A stretch of 34,282 bases of DNA from an uncultured Candidatus Saccharibacteria bacterium (GTDB taxonomy: Bacteria > Patescibacteriota > Saccharimonadia > Saccharimonadales > Saccharimonadaceae), in NCBI GenBank assembly GCA_947565505.1, contig CANOGH010000003.1, forward strand, positions 1 through 34,282. Reading direction: 5' to 3'. A program made the position numbers and the translations under genes. Under the pieces are notes generated by a model. The model had not been told where the DNA came from, made no database searches, and saw only the letters and a program-made list of their open reading frames with translations. This document shows, one piece after another, positions 6,511 to 18,386 of the stretch; the first letter of the stretch is position 1; every line of letters begins with the position of its first letter.

Positions 6511-7902
6511 ATGGAAAAATCAGCAGCACAAGAGCAGTACGAGCATGACGGCGGTCGCATTCCACCACAAAATATAGAAGCCGAACGTTCGCTTTTGGGC
6601 GCCTTACTCTTATCTGACGCTAGTTTCCCCAACGTGCTCGAAAAACTCCGAGCCGAAGATTTTTATGATCCTAAACATAACCACATTTATCGTGGCATGA
6701 CTGCGCTCTACGATCATCATCGACCAATCGACCTCCTCACTCTCACCTCAGAGCTCAAGTCACAAAAACTCCTCAAAAGCGTTGGCGGATCACCCTACCT
6801 TACCGAACTAACTAACAGTGTGCCAACTGCCGCTCACACTGAAGCCTACGCCGAGCTAGTAGAACAAGCCGCCATTCGCCGCCGATTAATTAAAGCTGGC
6901 ACTGACATCGCCACTGAGGCTTATGATTCTAAAAACGAAATCGGCGAACTAGTCGGGCGTGCCGAAAAAACTTTGTTTGATGTTTCTGATAAATCTACCA
7001 AAACCGATTACACTGCCCTCGAGGACCTCTTGACCGACGCCTATGATCGCATTGAAGATTTATACAAGAATAAAGGTGCTACCAGAGGACTTAAAACTGG
7101 TTTTCATGACCTTGACAAAAAAACCGCAGGCTTCCAGAAAGGCGACCTGATCATCATTGGCGCTCGTCCTGCCATGGGTAAAACTACTTTTGCACAAAAT
7201 CTCACTTATAATGTTGCCACCAGAAACAGTGGTCGTCATGGCGTTTTATTTTTCTCGATGGAGATGGCCAAAAATGAAATTGTTGATCGTATGATTTCTG
7301 ATACTGCGAGTGTTGATGCCTGGAAAATCCGCACCGGTAATCTTGCAGAAGAGGATTTTGCTAAAATTGGTGATGCGATGGGTGAAATGAGTGAAGCACC
7401 CATCTATATTGACGACACCAGCTCGATGACCATTCTTGAACTCCGAAATAAGGCTCGTCGAGCCGCTCATGATAATAATATCGGCATGGTGGTAGTCGAC
7501 TACCTGCAGCTTCTCCAAGGTTCTGACCGTTACGCCGGCAACCGCGTGCAAGAAGTTACCGAAATCTCTCGCGGCCTCAAAACTCTAGCCAGGGAATTAG
7601 AAATTCCGGTAATCGCCCTAGCCCAGCTTTCGCGTGGCGTCACTGGCCGTGATGATCCCCGCCCAGTACTTTCTGATTTAAGGGAATCTGGCTCTATCGA
7701 GCAGGATGCTGACATGGTAATGTTTTTGCATCGCCCCGATTACTATCGTCAAAATCAGGACGATTTCGTACCTACCAACATCTCCGAGCTCATTATTGCC
7801 AAGCACCGTCATGGCCCAGTTGGCAAGATTGAGTTATATTTCCACCCAGAATTACTCCGCTTCATGTCGCTAGATAAGGAACATAGTAGTTATGATGGCT
7901 AA
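6511..7902 (+). CDS. dnaB: Replicative DNA helicase DnaB
   Basis: DnaB is the hexameric helicase that unwinds DNA ahead of the replisome. The 463-residue protein has the N-terminal primase-interacting domain with PPQNIEAERSLLGALL (18-33), a linker helix, and the RecA-like domain with GARPAMGKT (217-225), FFSMEMAKNEI, VVVDYLQLLQG and LSDLRESGSIEQDAD motifs. Length is normal and no intein is present. AAAGGAGGTTT gives a strong ribosome binding site. A TATAAT at 6470-6475 could be its own promoter, 35 bases before the start. It follows the dnaX pair at 106 bases, so a replication cluster is formed. Confidence 0.97.
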   Translation: MEKSAAQEQYEHDGGRIPPQNIEAERSLLGALLLSDASFPNVLEKLRAEDFYDPKHNHIYRGMTALYDHHRPIDLLTLTSELKSQKLLKSVGGSPYLTELTNSVPTAAHTEAYAELVEQAAIRRRLIKAGTDIATEAYDSKNEIGELVGRAEKTLFDVSDKSTKTDYTALEDLLTDAYDRIEDLYKNKGATRGLKTGFHDLDKKTAGFQKGDLIIIGARPAMGKTTFAQNLTYNVATRNSGRHGVLFFSMEMAKNEIVDRMISDTASVDAWKIRTGNLAEEDFAKIGDAMGEMSEAPIYIDDTSSMTILELRNKARRAAHDNNIGMVVVDYLQLLQGSDRYAGNRVQEVTEISRGLKTLARELEIPVIALAQLSRGVTGRDDPRPVLSDLRESGSIEQDADMVMFLHRPDYYRQNQDDFVPTNISELIIAKHRHGPVGKIELYFHPELLRFMSLDKEHSSYDG

Positions 7903-8026
7903 ATATACGGGGTAAACTAGACTATTCTCTAAGCGCACCATAAGAAGATAGCCTTTTTACTGAATTTTGCTAGACAAACAAAATGCTTAAATTTATCACA
8001 TTTTCCACCTTTTTTATGTCCATCCG

Positions 8027-8035
8027 TGTTATAAT
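8027..8035 (+). promoter_or_regulatory. Extended -10 promoter giving a leaderless mRNA
   Basis: TGTTATAAT ends 6 bases before the GTG at 8042. No ribosome binding site fits between, so the transcript should start at or next to the start codon. Confidence 0.7.
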
Positions 8036-8041
8036 AATGAT

Positions 8042-9523
8042 GTGAAAAAGGTAAATTCAAAATCTTTTCTCTATCGTTATCGCTTCATCGTGGCTTATTT
8101 TTTGCTAGGAGCGACTCTAATTGGACTGCTTTTCGGCCTACCACTCCTGACACCCGCCGGGCTCTCTGCCGATGAAATGGAATCAGCAGTCCACTCTTAC
8201 GACTTACATTTCAATTCCATCTATGACGGAGACATCATTAACCTACCTTACCGCGCCCTCCAAAAGGCCTCCATTATGCTTTTTGGTCTCAACCTTTATA
8301 GCATCAAACTGCCCAGCATGATTATCGGCGTACTACTAGGTGTATTACTCATTTTATTGCTTAACCGTTGGTTTAAGAACAACGTAGCGATTTTTGCCTC
8401 CATTTTGGCAGTTTTATCGTCTTCATTCTTGTATTTAGCTGGCTCCGGCACGCCCCTAATTATGCTAGTATTTTGGCCGACCTTGCTCTTATGGTTGGGG
8501 TCCAAAATACAAGGTGTTACCAAGCCTAAACCATTTTATTGCTTTGTCTTTGCAATTATGCTATTATTATCAATTTTCACCCCACATCTTATTTATCTTG
8601 CAATCTTTATTGTCTTATTCGCACTTGTCCACCCACACCTCCGCTTCACCATCAAAACTCTGCCGACTTTTCCCCTCATAACCACAATCCTCATCATTTT
8701 AGCTGGCCTGGGCGCACTATGCATGAACGCTATTTCTAAGCCCGAAGTCATTACCGATCTCCTGCTAGCTAAAGATTTCTCTTTAACTCAGTTTATTGAT
8801 AATCTACAGGTTGCATTCCTACCCTTCTTTTCCTGGAACGCCCCCCTCGAAAGCACCTTCTTGTCGCCTTTCATTGGTCTAGCTTCCATTACTCTAGCCA
8901 TTATCGGCCTCCTATCTACCACAAAAGGCTTTTTCGCTTCAAGAAATTCCATTGCCAGCTGTCTCATTATTTTTACGATCATCCTGTCTGGCCTCAATCC
9001 TGATTCTTCAATTCTAATCCTTCTGCCCATGTCAATCCTGATTGCACATGGCTTACGCTACGTAGTCAACAAGTGGTACGATTTATTTCCAGAAAACCCT
9101 TATGCCAGAATTTCGGCGGCCTTTCCAATTGGGTTATTTCTCGGTATTATGATCTATGGTGGCATTACTCATTTTATTTATGGCTATCGCTATATCCCGA
9201 TGGTGGCCAATGAATTTAATAATGATTTGCAACTAATTTATGCCAATCTACCCGAAAATGGCATTCTTTTGGTGCCTGAAACTTCCGTAGAAGCTGATTT
9301 TTACCGCATTCTCGAAGATAGCACCAGTTATAAAATCCTTACTAAAACCACTGATCTCGCTGCAAGTCAGGTTAACTACGCCACCCTAGGACACTGGGAA
9401 GACGCACCTGGCGAAGTCAAACGCATTATTACCTCGCCAAAATCCGACAACTCTGATAGAATATATATGTATACTGTAAAGCAACCTAATCAAGAATTAG
9501 TGAAAGAAGAAAATAAGGAGTAA
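8042..9523 (+). CDS. Multipass membrane glycosyltransferase-like protein (GT-C fold)
   Basis: The 493-residue protein has about ten hydrophobic segments after a basic N-terminus and a soluble C-terminal domain of about 110 residues. The first loop contains LSADEMESAVHS with an Asp-Glu pair (44-45), the position of the catalytic acidic motif in GT-C transferases such as the PMT/ArnT superfamily. It is followed by the typical ALQKASIMLFGLNLYSIKLP segment. These enzymes move sugars from polyprenyl-phosphate donors to lipid or protein acceptors on the outer face of the membrane. The GTG start has no ribosome binding site and lies 6 bases after a TATAAT, so the mRNA is probably leaderless. ebfC starts 3 bases after the stop. 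Donor and acceptor are unknown. Confidence 0.7.
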   Translation: MKKVNSKSFLYRYRFIVAYFLLGATLIGLLFGLPLLTPAGLSADEMESAVHSYDLHFNSIYDGDIINLPYRALQKASIMLFGLNLYSIKLPSMIIGVLLGVLLILLLNRWFKNNVAIFASILAVLSSSFLYLAGSGTPLIMLVFWPTLLLWLGSKIQGVTKPKPFYCFVFAIMLLLSIFTPHLIYLAIFIVLFALVHPHLRFTIKTLPTFPLITTILIILAGLGALCMNAISKPEVITDLLLAKDFSLTQFIDNLQVAFLPFFSWNAPLESTFLSPFIGLASITLAIIGLLSTTKGFFASRNSIASCLIIFTIILSGLNPDSSILILLPMSILIAHGLRYVVNKWYDLFPENPYARISAAFPIGLFLGIMIYGGITHFIYGYRYIPMVANEFNNDLQLIYANLPENGILLVPETSVEADFYRILEDSTSYKILTKTTDLAASQVNYATLGHWEDAPGEVKRIITSPKSDNSDRIYMYTVKQPNQELVKEENKE

Positions 9524-9526
9524 AAT

Positions 9527-9823
9527 ATGGGTGCAACCATGGATCAAATGAAAATGCTAAATCAACTGCGCAAAGCGCAAAAATCCCTCAAAAATGAAAT
9601 CGTCGAGGTGGAAGCTGGTGATGGCGCAGTTACCGTACAAATTACCGGCGAACTCAAAATCAAAAGCGTCAAGATTGATCCTAAACGAGTGGATCTTGAC
9701 GATATTGAAGAGTTGGAACACTGGATCGAAAGCTGTATGCGCGACGGCTATGCTAAGGCGCAAGAAATTGCTACCGACAAAATGAAGCCTCTAATGGGCA
9801 ATCTAAGCAATCTGGGTTTGTAA
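9527..9823 (+). CDS. ebfC: YbaB/EbfC family nucleoid-associated protein
   Basis: A 98-residue protein of the YbaB/EbfC family, small dimers that bind DNA and are often encoded beside dnaX or recR. The family pattern is clear: a helix with MDQMKMLNQLRKAQKSLK, a central sheet with VTVQITGELKIKSVKIDP, and a C-terminal helix with Met/Gly-rich end (KMKPLMGNLSNLGL). ATG 9527 has AAGGAG at good spacing; ATG 9539 is a possible but less likely alternative. It sits in a run of closely spaced genes from the GT-C protein to hpf. Confidence 0.92.
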   Translation: MGATMDQMKMLNQLRKAQKSLKNEIVEVEAGDGAVTVQITGELKIKSVKIDPKRVDLDDIEELEHWIESCMRDGYAKAQEIATDKMKPLMGNLSNLGL

Positions 9824-9834
9824 AAGGAGGCTGT

Positions 9835-10197
9835 GTGATAGACAAAATTGATCTCAGCGGCAAGAATTATGAAATTTCTGAGAGTTTCAAAAAATACGTT
9901 GAAAAGCGTATTGGCAAGCTAGACCGATATTTGCCTAGGGGAAACAAGAAAGACCTGATCGCCAAAGTGGTAATTTCTGAAGTCGATCACCCTCACGGGA
10001 ATAAGTACGAAATTTCAGTCGCAATGGAAATACCAGGTGGCAAAGTAATTGCTGCCAAAGACGAATGCTCTAACGTTTTCGCCGGTATTGATATTATTGA
10101 GGCTAAGCTTAAAGGGCAAATTAGACGCTTCAAGCTCGAAAATACCCCTCATCTCTCCAAAAAAGGTCTAAAAAGCCTGTTTATTAAACACAAATAG
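9835..10197 (+). CDS. hpf: Ribosome hibernation/HPF (RaiA) family protein, short form
   Basis: HPF/RaiA proteins bind the 30S decoding region during starvation and stop translation. The 120-residue product shows the family fold: LSGKNYEISESFKKYVEKRI (7-26), then a sheet with KVVISEVDHPHGNKYEISV and the helix DIIEAKLKGQIRRFK. It lacks the C-terminal dimerisation domain of long HPF. The start is GTG 9835, with AAAGGAGG 5 bases upstream. An extended -10 for secA lies directly after its stop codon. Confidence 0.9.
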   Translation: MIDKIDLSGKNYEISESFKKYVEKRIGKLDRYLPRGNKKDLIAKVVISEVDHPHGNKYEISVAMEIPGGKVIAAKDECSNVFAGIDIIEAKLKGQIRRFKLENTPHLSKKGLKSLFIKHK

Positions 10198-10208
10198 TGT
10201 GATATAAT
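10180..10208 (+). promoter_or_regulatory. Promoter of secA
   Basis: TGATATAAT (TATAAT 10203-10208) with a weak TTTATT -35 (10180-10185) at 17 bases. secA starts about 24 nt after the expected transcription start, with TGGAG as ribosome binding site. Confidence 0.65.
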
Positions 10209-10238
10209 AAAGAGGTAAATTTTGTGGAGTAATATGTA

Positions 10239-12959
<2,721 letters not shown>

Positions 12960-12961
12960 TC

Positions 12962-14242
12962 ATCAAACATTCAGTTGAAGAAATTGTCCTTACTTCTGGA
13001 GCGAAAGGGTTATTGATCGACGTCCCCGGTGCCAGCGTAATGAATATTAAAGTTCATTTCCGCGCTGGCATACGCTACGCTAAGCGCCCAGAAGTTTACG
13101 AGATTGCTCACGTGGTTGAGCACCTCGCTTTTGGTGCTAACGCCAAATATAAAGATGAACAAGAATTTGAAGCTGATTTTACTAAAAATGGCGCCTATCA
13201 TAACGCCTGGACCTCAGACATTACGGTCTGCTATGAAAGCGAGTGCGCTGATTTCGAATGGGATCGCATTATGGAACTCCAACGCATCGCCATTACCGAA
13301 CCTAAGTTCAATGACGAAGAATTACGCAGCGAGAAGTCCAACATTCGAGCCGAGTTAACTGGATACCTCAATGATTATGCCCGATTGCTATGGCCCAGAT
13401 TGCAACAAGCTGTCGGTGAAAATACTCCTAATCTCCAAGAACGGCTCAAAACTATTAATAATATCGAACTCAAAGACATCCGTGAACATTATCGTCGCAC
13501 ACATACCGCTAAAAATATGCGGTTTATCATCGCAGGAAATTTACACCACCGTAAGCGCCAAATCGTCAAAATGCTGAACAGTTGGGAGCTAAAACCTGGG
13601 GAATACTTTGAAGCCCCCCAAGACACCTTTCACAGGGCTAATCCAATCCTGATTCGTCGTAAAGACGCTACCAACATCACCTTCGGCTTCTCCTGGATCT
13701 TACCTCGCAAGCTCGAACCCGAAGAAATTTACGTCATGGGCTGCCTTAATCATATTCTCAACGGCACTATGAATAGCCGTATTTTTGGCCAAGCTCGCAA
13801 AGCTGGCCTGATTTACGGCATGGGCAGCGATGTCAATAACAATACCTATAGCGCCTCCTGGGATTTTGACGGCGAAGTGAACGCCGAAAGCGCTGAAGAG
13901 CTCTTTGATCTGATCCATCAAGAACTAGAACGGGTAATTCAGGGAGAAGTCGCAGCTAATGATATTGAAGCTGCCAAATCTTACGCCCTCGGACGCTACC
14001 AAATGGGCGCCCAAACCGTTAACCAGATCTCCGATTATTACGCCAACGATTATTTTTTGAACGATTCCTTTGATAAATACGACCACGCACCCAAACTCAT
14101 TGCCGACATTACCCAGGAAAAAATCGTACAATTGGCTCGTGAATTTATCCAGCAAGATCTTCATGCGCTCGTTACCGTCAGTTCCGTTGATAAAGCATTA
14201 ATTAACAGTTTAGCTGACAAACTCCAGCTAGAAATATCATAA
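12962..14242 (+). CDS. M16 family (insulinase-like) zinc peptidase
   Basis: M16 peptidases are clamshell zinc proteases that degrade short peptides or process precursors. With the start used here the protein has 426 residues. The inverted zinc motif HVVEH lies at 50-54 and the third ligand Glu at 131 (RAEL), exactly 77 residues after the second His, as in pitrilysin, so the site looks intact. The first ATG/GTG/TTG codon in frame is TTG 13013, but this removes 17 residues (KHSVEEIVLTSGAKGL) that match the usual first strand of the family (LxNGxxVL). AGGGGAG lies 6 bases before ATC 12962 (ATC 12959 is adjacent), so an AUC start is proposed. The gene follows secA by 2 bases. One M16 domain pair per chain implies a dimer. 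Confidence 0.88.
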   Translation: MKHSVEEIVLTSGAKGLLIDVPGASVMNIKVHFRAGIRYAKRPEVYEIAHVVEHLAFGANAKYKDEQEFEADFTKNGAYHNAWTSDITVCYESECADFEWDRIMELQRIAITEPKFNDEELRSEKSNIRAELTGYLNDYARLLWPRLQQAVGENTPNLQERLKTINNIELKDIREHYRRTHTAKNMRFIIAGNLHHRKRQIVKMLNSWELKPGEYFEAPQDTFHRANPILIRRKDATNITFGFSWILPRKLEPEEIYVMGCLNHILNGTMNSRIFGQARKAGLIYGMGSDVNNNTYSASWDFDGEVNAESAEELFDLIHQELERVIQGEVAANDIEAAKSYALGRYQMGAQTVNQISDYYANDYFLNDSFDKYDHAPKLIADITQEKIVQLAREFIQQDLHALVTVSSVDKALINSLADKLQLEIS

Positions 14243-14731
14243 TATTGTAATTTTGTCAATAGGTAAAATTCGGTGCCTAGCATGACGATAGTTAAGTTTG
14301 ATATCGAAAACGTATATTTATCCCTTAACTCAGCGAAAAGCCCACAGCGAGCATTTTAGAGACCTTAAAAAATAGTCCTCTGAGGCAGAATTTACCCCCT
14401 CTCAGCCATGTTTTATCCCAAACGCCCTCATACCGCCACTTACAATTTGCAGGCCAAGAGCGACGCGCTACTAGCCTTAGAGGCCCACGCTGCGTGCATT
14501 TTATTATATAATATTGATATATAGTCAATATTATGTTAAAGTATAGAAATTATTTTTGCCAAATTATAAATATATTATACTATAATTGATAATATTTAGA
14601 TATATTATAGAAGATTTATAGCAATTTGCTCTGCACACTTATTAGTCTCAATCTTAATCATCAATCAGTATTCTAAGGAGCAGCCTAAAACCTCAAAATC
14701 AGACATTTCAGTAGTCCAAACCCTTAGACTG
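14243..14731. other. Long intergenic gap, partly AT-rich, no gene seen
   Basis: No supported ORF. From about 14500 to 14620 the DNA is extremely AT-rich and contains a perfect 10-bp hairpin (14508-14517 with 14525-14534, loop TATATAG). The GC-richer part (about 14330-14500) shows only short stems, such as CTGAG 14380-14384 with CTCAG 14401-14405. An unidentified RNA on either strand is possible. No DnaA-box cluster supports an origin. Confidence 0.4.
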
Positions 14732-14740
14732 TGCTAAAAT
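14732..14740 (+). promoter_or_regulatory. Extended -10 promoter of murD, leaderless
   Basis: TGCTAAAAT (TAAAAT 14735-14740) ends exactly 6 bases before the murD ATG. No ribosome binding site is present. Confidence 0.7.
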
Positions 14741-14746
14741 AAGTAT

Positions 14747-15982
14747 ATGAAAGTTGCAGTATTAGGATACGGCCAAGAAGGTCAAAGTACAGAAAAATTT
14801 TTCCAACGGAAAGGTGATGAAGTAGCTGTTTTTGATAACTTCCATGACGCAGATTTAGCGCGTTTCGGGCTTGAAGAGTTCGATTTAGTCATGCGTAGTC
14901 CGAGCGTTAAGCCTGTCGGTGAATGGTCAAGCATGACGCAGTATTTTTTTGACCACTGCAAATGCCCTATTATAGGCGTCACCGGAACCAAAGGGAAAGG
15001 TACTACCTGCTCCCTTATCACTGCATTGCTGGAAGAACTAGGTAAAAAAGTTTGGTTAGTAGGGAACATTGGTAAACCCGCACTAGACGTACTAGATAAC
15101 ATCAAGGAAAACGACGTCGTTGTTTACGAAATGAGCAGTTTTCAGCTCTGGGATCTTAAAGCTTCGCTCCACATCGCCGTAATCCTCAAAATCGAACCTG
15201 ACCATCTCAATATTCATACTGATTACGATGAATACGTCAATGCAAAGGCTAATATTGTCAAGCATCAAAACACCAATGATATTTGCATTTTTTATTGCAA
15301 AAATCCTGATAGCGCCAAAATTGCCAGCCAATCGCCTGGTCAACAAATTGCCTATCCCGTCAATGAGCGAGCAGCATTAGATATATTACTAGACCATTTA
15401 AGAATTCCCGGAAATCACAATCGTGAGAATGCCGAAGCGGCCCTACTTGCAGCAGCTAGCCTGTACCAATTATCTCTAGCGGATTTTATTCACCAATATA
15501 AAGATAAGATTATTCAAGCATTTAAAAGTTTTCAGGGCTTACCTAACCGCCTCGAATTTCTCAGGGAATTTAATGGCATCAAAGTTTATAATGACAATTT
15601 CTGTACTAACACTTCCAGCCTAAAAGTAGCACTTGCAGCCTTTCCAGACGCTAAAATAGTATTGATTGCTGGAGGGCGCGATAAAACTGCCAATGCAGAC
15701 ATACCGGACATCAAAGCAGCCATCGAAAATGCTGGCAACGTAGTTAAAACTATCCTCATCGGCGAAAGTGGCAAAGAACTTGCAAAAGTCATGGATTCAT
15801 GTTCTTACAGAGAAGCCAATAGTTTACAAGAAGCTGTTGACTTATCTGTTGAAGAATGTAAGCTAATTGACAAGGATAAAGAAACCATTCTCTTAATGTC
15901 ACCGGCTGCCGCCAGCTTTGATATGTTTAAAAATGTTTATGACCGCGGGGAGCAATTCCGCAAACTCATTATGGAGTTATAG
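14747..15982 (+). CDS. murD: UDP-N-acetylmuramoylalanine--D-glutamate ligase (MurD)
   Basis: MurD adds D-glutamate to UDP-MurNAc-L-Ala in the cytoplasm using ATP, a step of peptidoglycan precursor synthesis. The 411-residue protein has an N-terminal Rossmann-type domain (MKVAVLGYGQEGQSTEKF), the Mur ligase P-loop GVTGTKGKGTT (77-87), the central EMSSFQLWDL and EPDHLNIH motifs, and the C-terminal domain with FNGIKVYNDNFCTN and LIAGGRDK. The usual GTNGKST P-loop is changed to GTKGKGT, which still fits nucleotide binding. It is slightly shorter than typical (about 440). The mRNA appears leaderless. prfB starts 4 bases downstream. Assignment to MurD rather than another Mur ligase rests on motif style and size. 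Confidence 0.9.
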   Translation: MKVAVLGYGQEGQSTEKFFQRKGDEVAVFDNFHDADLARFGLEEFDLVMRSPSVKPVGEWSSMTQYFFDHCKCPIIGVTGTKGKGTTCSLITALLEELGKKVWLVGNIGKPALDVLDNIKENDVVVYEMSSFQLWDLKASLHIAVILKIEPDHLNIHTDYDEYVNAKANIVKHQNTNDICIFYCKNPDSAKIASQSPGQQIAYPVNERAALDILLDHLRIPGNHNRENAEAALLAAASLYQLSLADFIHQYKDKIIQAFKSFQGLPNRLEFLREFNGIKVYNDNFCTNTSSLKVALAAFPDAKIVLIAGGRDKTANADIPDIKAAIENAGNVVKTILIGESGKELAKVMDSCSYREANSLQEAVDLSVEECKLIDKDKETILLMSPAAASFDMFKNVYDRGEQFRKLIMEL

Positions 15983-15986
15983 CCCC

Positions 15987-17063
15987 ATGCACACCGAACT
16001 TCATCAGTTACAACAAGAAGTTGAGGCGGCTTGGCAAAAATTAGCCTTAGACCAAAAAATTCAGGAAATCGCTGTCTTGGAAGCCGAAGTTGCCGAACCG
16101 GAAATTTGGCTCCAGCCCGAATCCGCCAAGCTAAAACATGAACAGCTCGCCCGCCTCACTGAGATCGTACAGCCTTGGAAACTGCTAAAGACTCAGCTAA
16201 CCGATCTTGAAGAATTACTGGAGTTAGCGGATGACGACCTCTGGCAAGAACTAACCGAGCAACTCCATATTCTGGCTCAAAATTTTTCCGATCTCAAAAA
16301 ATCTTTACGTTTCACGGGAAAATTTGACCACCAAGGAGCCATTCTTAGAATCACTTCCGGCGCTGGTGGCATTGAAGCCATGGATTGGGCTAGCATGTTA
16401 GAGCGCATGTATCTCAGGTGGAGCGAAAAACAGGGTTTTAAGTTAAACAATCTCGAACGTTCGACTGGCGAAGAGGCTGGGATCAAAACTGCCGTTTATG
16501 AAATTCAAGGCAATGATGCCTACGGCCTACTCAAAAGTGAACACGGCGTACATCGCCTCGTGCGGCTTTCACCTTTTAATGCTGACAACCTCCGTCAAAC
16601 TAGTTTTGCCCTCATCGAAATTTTACCCATCGTTGAGAATAATGATGAAATCAAAATTGATGACAAGGATCTTCGGATTGACGTCTACCACTCTGGTGGA
16701 CACGGCGGGCAGAGTGTTAATACTACGAATTCTGCCGTGCGTATCACCCACCTACCAACTGGCACCGTTGTGGCTATCCAAAATGAAAGATCACAATTGC
16801 AAAACAAAGAAAAAGCCATGGAAATTTTACGCGGTAAATTAATCCAAATGCAGCAAGAACAGCACGCCGAAAACATTGATAATCTCCGAGCTGGCGAATC
16901 TGCTGGCTGGGGCCAACAAATCAGAAATTACGTTTTGCAACCCTATAAATTAGTGAAAGATACACGCACCAAGCACGAAAACAAGGATCCAGAAGCCGTT
17001 TTGGACGGCAAGATTGATGAATTTATTGATGCCTATTTAGAAAATCTTGATCATCCAGAATAA
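15987..17063 (+). CDS. prfB: Peptide chain release factor 2 (RF2)
   Basis: RF2 ends translation at UAA and UGA. From ATG 15987 the protein has 358 residues. It shows the anticodon-like tripeptide SPF (195-197), which marks RF2 rather than RF1, and the catalytic GGQ (240-242) in HSGGHGGQSVNTTNSAVR. A longer in-frame opening at 15918 overlaps murD and encodes no RF2-like sequence. In many bacteria prfB needs a +1 frameshift at an early in-frame UGA; here the frame is open throughout, so that autoregulation is absent. It is 4 bases behind murD and probably co-transcribed. Its presence supports normal use of UGA as stop. Confidence 0.96.
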   Translation: MHTELHQLQQEVEAAWQKLALDQKIQEIAVLEAEVAEPEIWLQPESAKLKHEQLARLTEIVQPWKLLKTQLTDLEELLELADDDLWQELTEQLHILAQNFSDLKKSLRFTGKFDHQGAILRITSGAGGIEAMDWASMLERMYLRWSEKQGFKLNNLERSTGEEAGIKTAVYEIQGNDAYGLLKSEHGVHRLVRLSPFNADNLRQTSFALIEILPIVENNDEIKIDDKDLRIDVYHSGGHGGQSVNTTNSAVRITHLPTGTVVAIQNERSQLQNKEKAMEILRGKLIQMQQEQHAENIDNLRAGESAGWGQQIRNYVLQPYKLVKDTRTKHENKDPEAVLDGKIDEFIDAYLENLDHPE

Positions 17064-17116
17064 ACTCAAACACGTATATCCTCAAAGGAGCAAACACCCT
17101 CGACAGCATAAGCCTA

Positions 17117-17145
17117 TTGTTTCTAACTAAAAACCGTGTTATGAT
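17117..17145 (+). promoter_or_regulatory. Promoter of ftsE, leaderless
   Basis: TTGTTT (17117-17122), 17 bases, then TATGAT (17140-17145) with TG at the extended position. The ATG follows after 6 bases. Confidence 0.72.
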
Positions 17146-17151
17146 TTAAAT

Positions 17152-18384
17152 ATGATACTACTTGATCGTGTGACTAAAATTTATCCGGGAGACGAAGAAC
17201 CGGCGCTAAATAATGTGTCGCTACATATCGAGCCACACGAATTTGTCTTTTTGGTTGGTAAATCCGGCGCCGGCAAATCCACCCTGATTAAAATGATCAC
17301 AAAGGAGGAGCAGCCCGATTCTGGCAAAATCGTAATTGGCGGCATCGATCTTGACTACGTGAAGCGGCGTCATATCCCCCACTATCGTAGAAGACTCGGC
17401 GTGGTTTTTCAGGACTATAAATTATTACCAACGCGCACAGTGTATGAAAATGTGGCTTTCGCGCTAGAAATCGCCGGTATGAGTGGTAAAAAAATCAAAA
17501 AAACGGTGCCCAAAGTTCTCGAATTAGTCGGATTAACTGATAAAGCCCACAAATTCCCCAATCAGCTCTCTGGTGGCCAGCAGCAACGCGTCAGTATCGC
17601 TAGAAGCGTTGCTAGACAACCCAAAATCCTCATTGCGGACGAGCCCACCGGTAACCTTGATCAACTCACTCGTAAAGAAATTATTGACCTACTGCAGAGA
17701 ATTAATGATTTTGGTACCACCGTGCTCGTAACCACGCATGATGAGACAATCGTTAATAATCTCAGCAAGCGCGTTGTTACTTTAAAAGATGGGGCAATCA
17801 TTGCTGATCAGAAAGAACACGGCGTCTATAAACTAGATCGTCTGCCAGTGAATGATGAGCCAGATTACCATTTCGGCATCGAAGAAGAGAAGAATATTAA
17901 CGTAGCTCAACGCGTAGCGGAGCGTATTAGCGCCGCCAGTGAGAGATATAACCAAAGAAAATCCAAGATCGCTCACTTTCACGGTAACAATAAGGGACAA
18001 AAACTCAAAATTAGCGATGTAGTTACGCCAGTTTCAGCGGCCATTCCTAAAAAGGCCAAAGTGATCAAAAAATCCTATGAGACCAAAAAACCTAGCCCAG
18101 TAACAATGATGAAAAAAGCTAAAAAACCCGAAACCAAACCCACTCCTAAGACCAATCATCAACCACCAATGAAGCCTGCCAAAAGCCCAGCGCCTAAAGA
18201 AATTAGTGCCAGCGAACAGAGTATTGCTATGAATCAGCGGGCCACAGTTTTCAATAAACGCTCTGAAAGCAATCTTGAAAGACCCCTTAAAGCTGCGCCG
18301 AGCCTAGGTGTATTGTCCGAGCCAATCAGCTCACCTCATCGTATTGTTACCGCTAACGAAAAACATCAAAAACGGATACTGTAA
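17152..18384 (+). CDS. ftsE: Cell-division ABC ATPase FtsE with long C-terminal tail
   Basis: FtsE is the ATPase of the FtsEX complex, which uses ATP hydrolysis to activate cell-wall hydrolases at the septum. The core has Walker A GKSGAGKS (36-43), the Q-loop FQDYKLLP, signature LSGGQ (139-143) and Walker B ILIADEP (159-165). A typical FtsE ends near 225-230; this one continues to 410 with a hydrophilic, low-complexity tail rich in Lys, Pro and Ser (about 230-410), including a helix-like stretch [19 protein letters not shown]. The tail may interact with division partners or the membrane. ftsX follows after 2 bases. The transcript is probably leaderless. Confidence 0.95.
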   Translation: MILLDRVTKIYPGDEEPALNNVSLHIEPHEFVFLVGKSGAGKSTLIKMITKEEQPDSGKIVIGGIDLDYVKRRHIPHYRRRLGVVFQDYKLLPTRTVYENVAFALEIAGMSGKKIKKTVPKVLELVGLTDKAHKFPNQLSGGQQQRVSIARSVARQPKILIADEPTGNLDQLTRKEIIDLLQRINDFGTTVLVTTHDETIVNNLSKRVVTLKDGAIIADQKEHGVYKLDRLPVNDEPDYHFGIEEEKNINVAQRVAERISAASERYNQRKSKIAHFHGNNKGQKLKISDVVTPVSAAIPKKAKVIKKSYETKKPSPVTMMKKAKKPETKPTPKTNHQPPMKPAKSPAPKEISASEQSIAMNQRATVFNKRSESNLERPLKAAPSLGVLSEPISSPHRIVTANEKHQKRIL

Positions 18385-18386
18385 TT

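Noticed and set aside
14243-14746. Replication origin
   Set aside because: The region is AT-rich, but I found no cluster of TTATNCACA boxes and no dnaA or dnaN next to it.
15918-15986. Longer N-terminus for prfB
   Set aside because: It overlaps the coding end of murD, and ATG 15987 gives a normal-length RF2.
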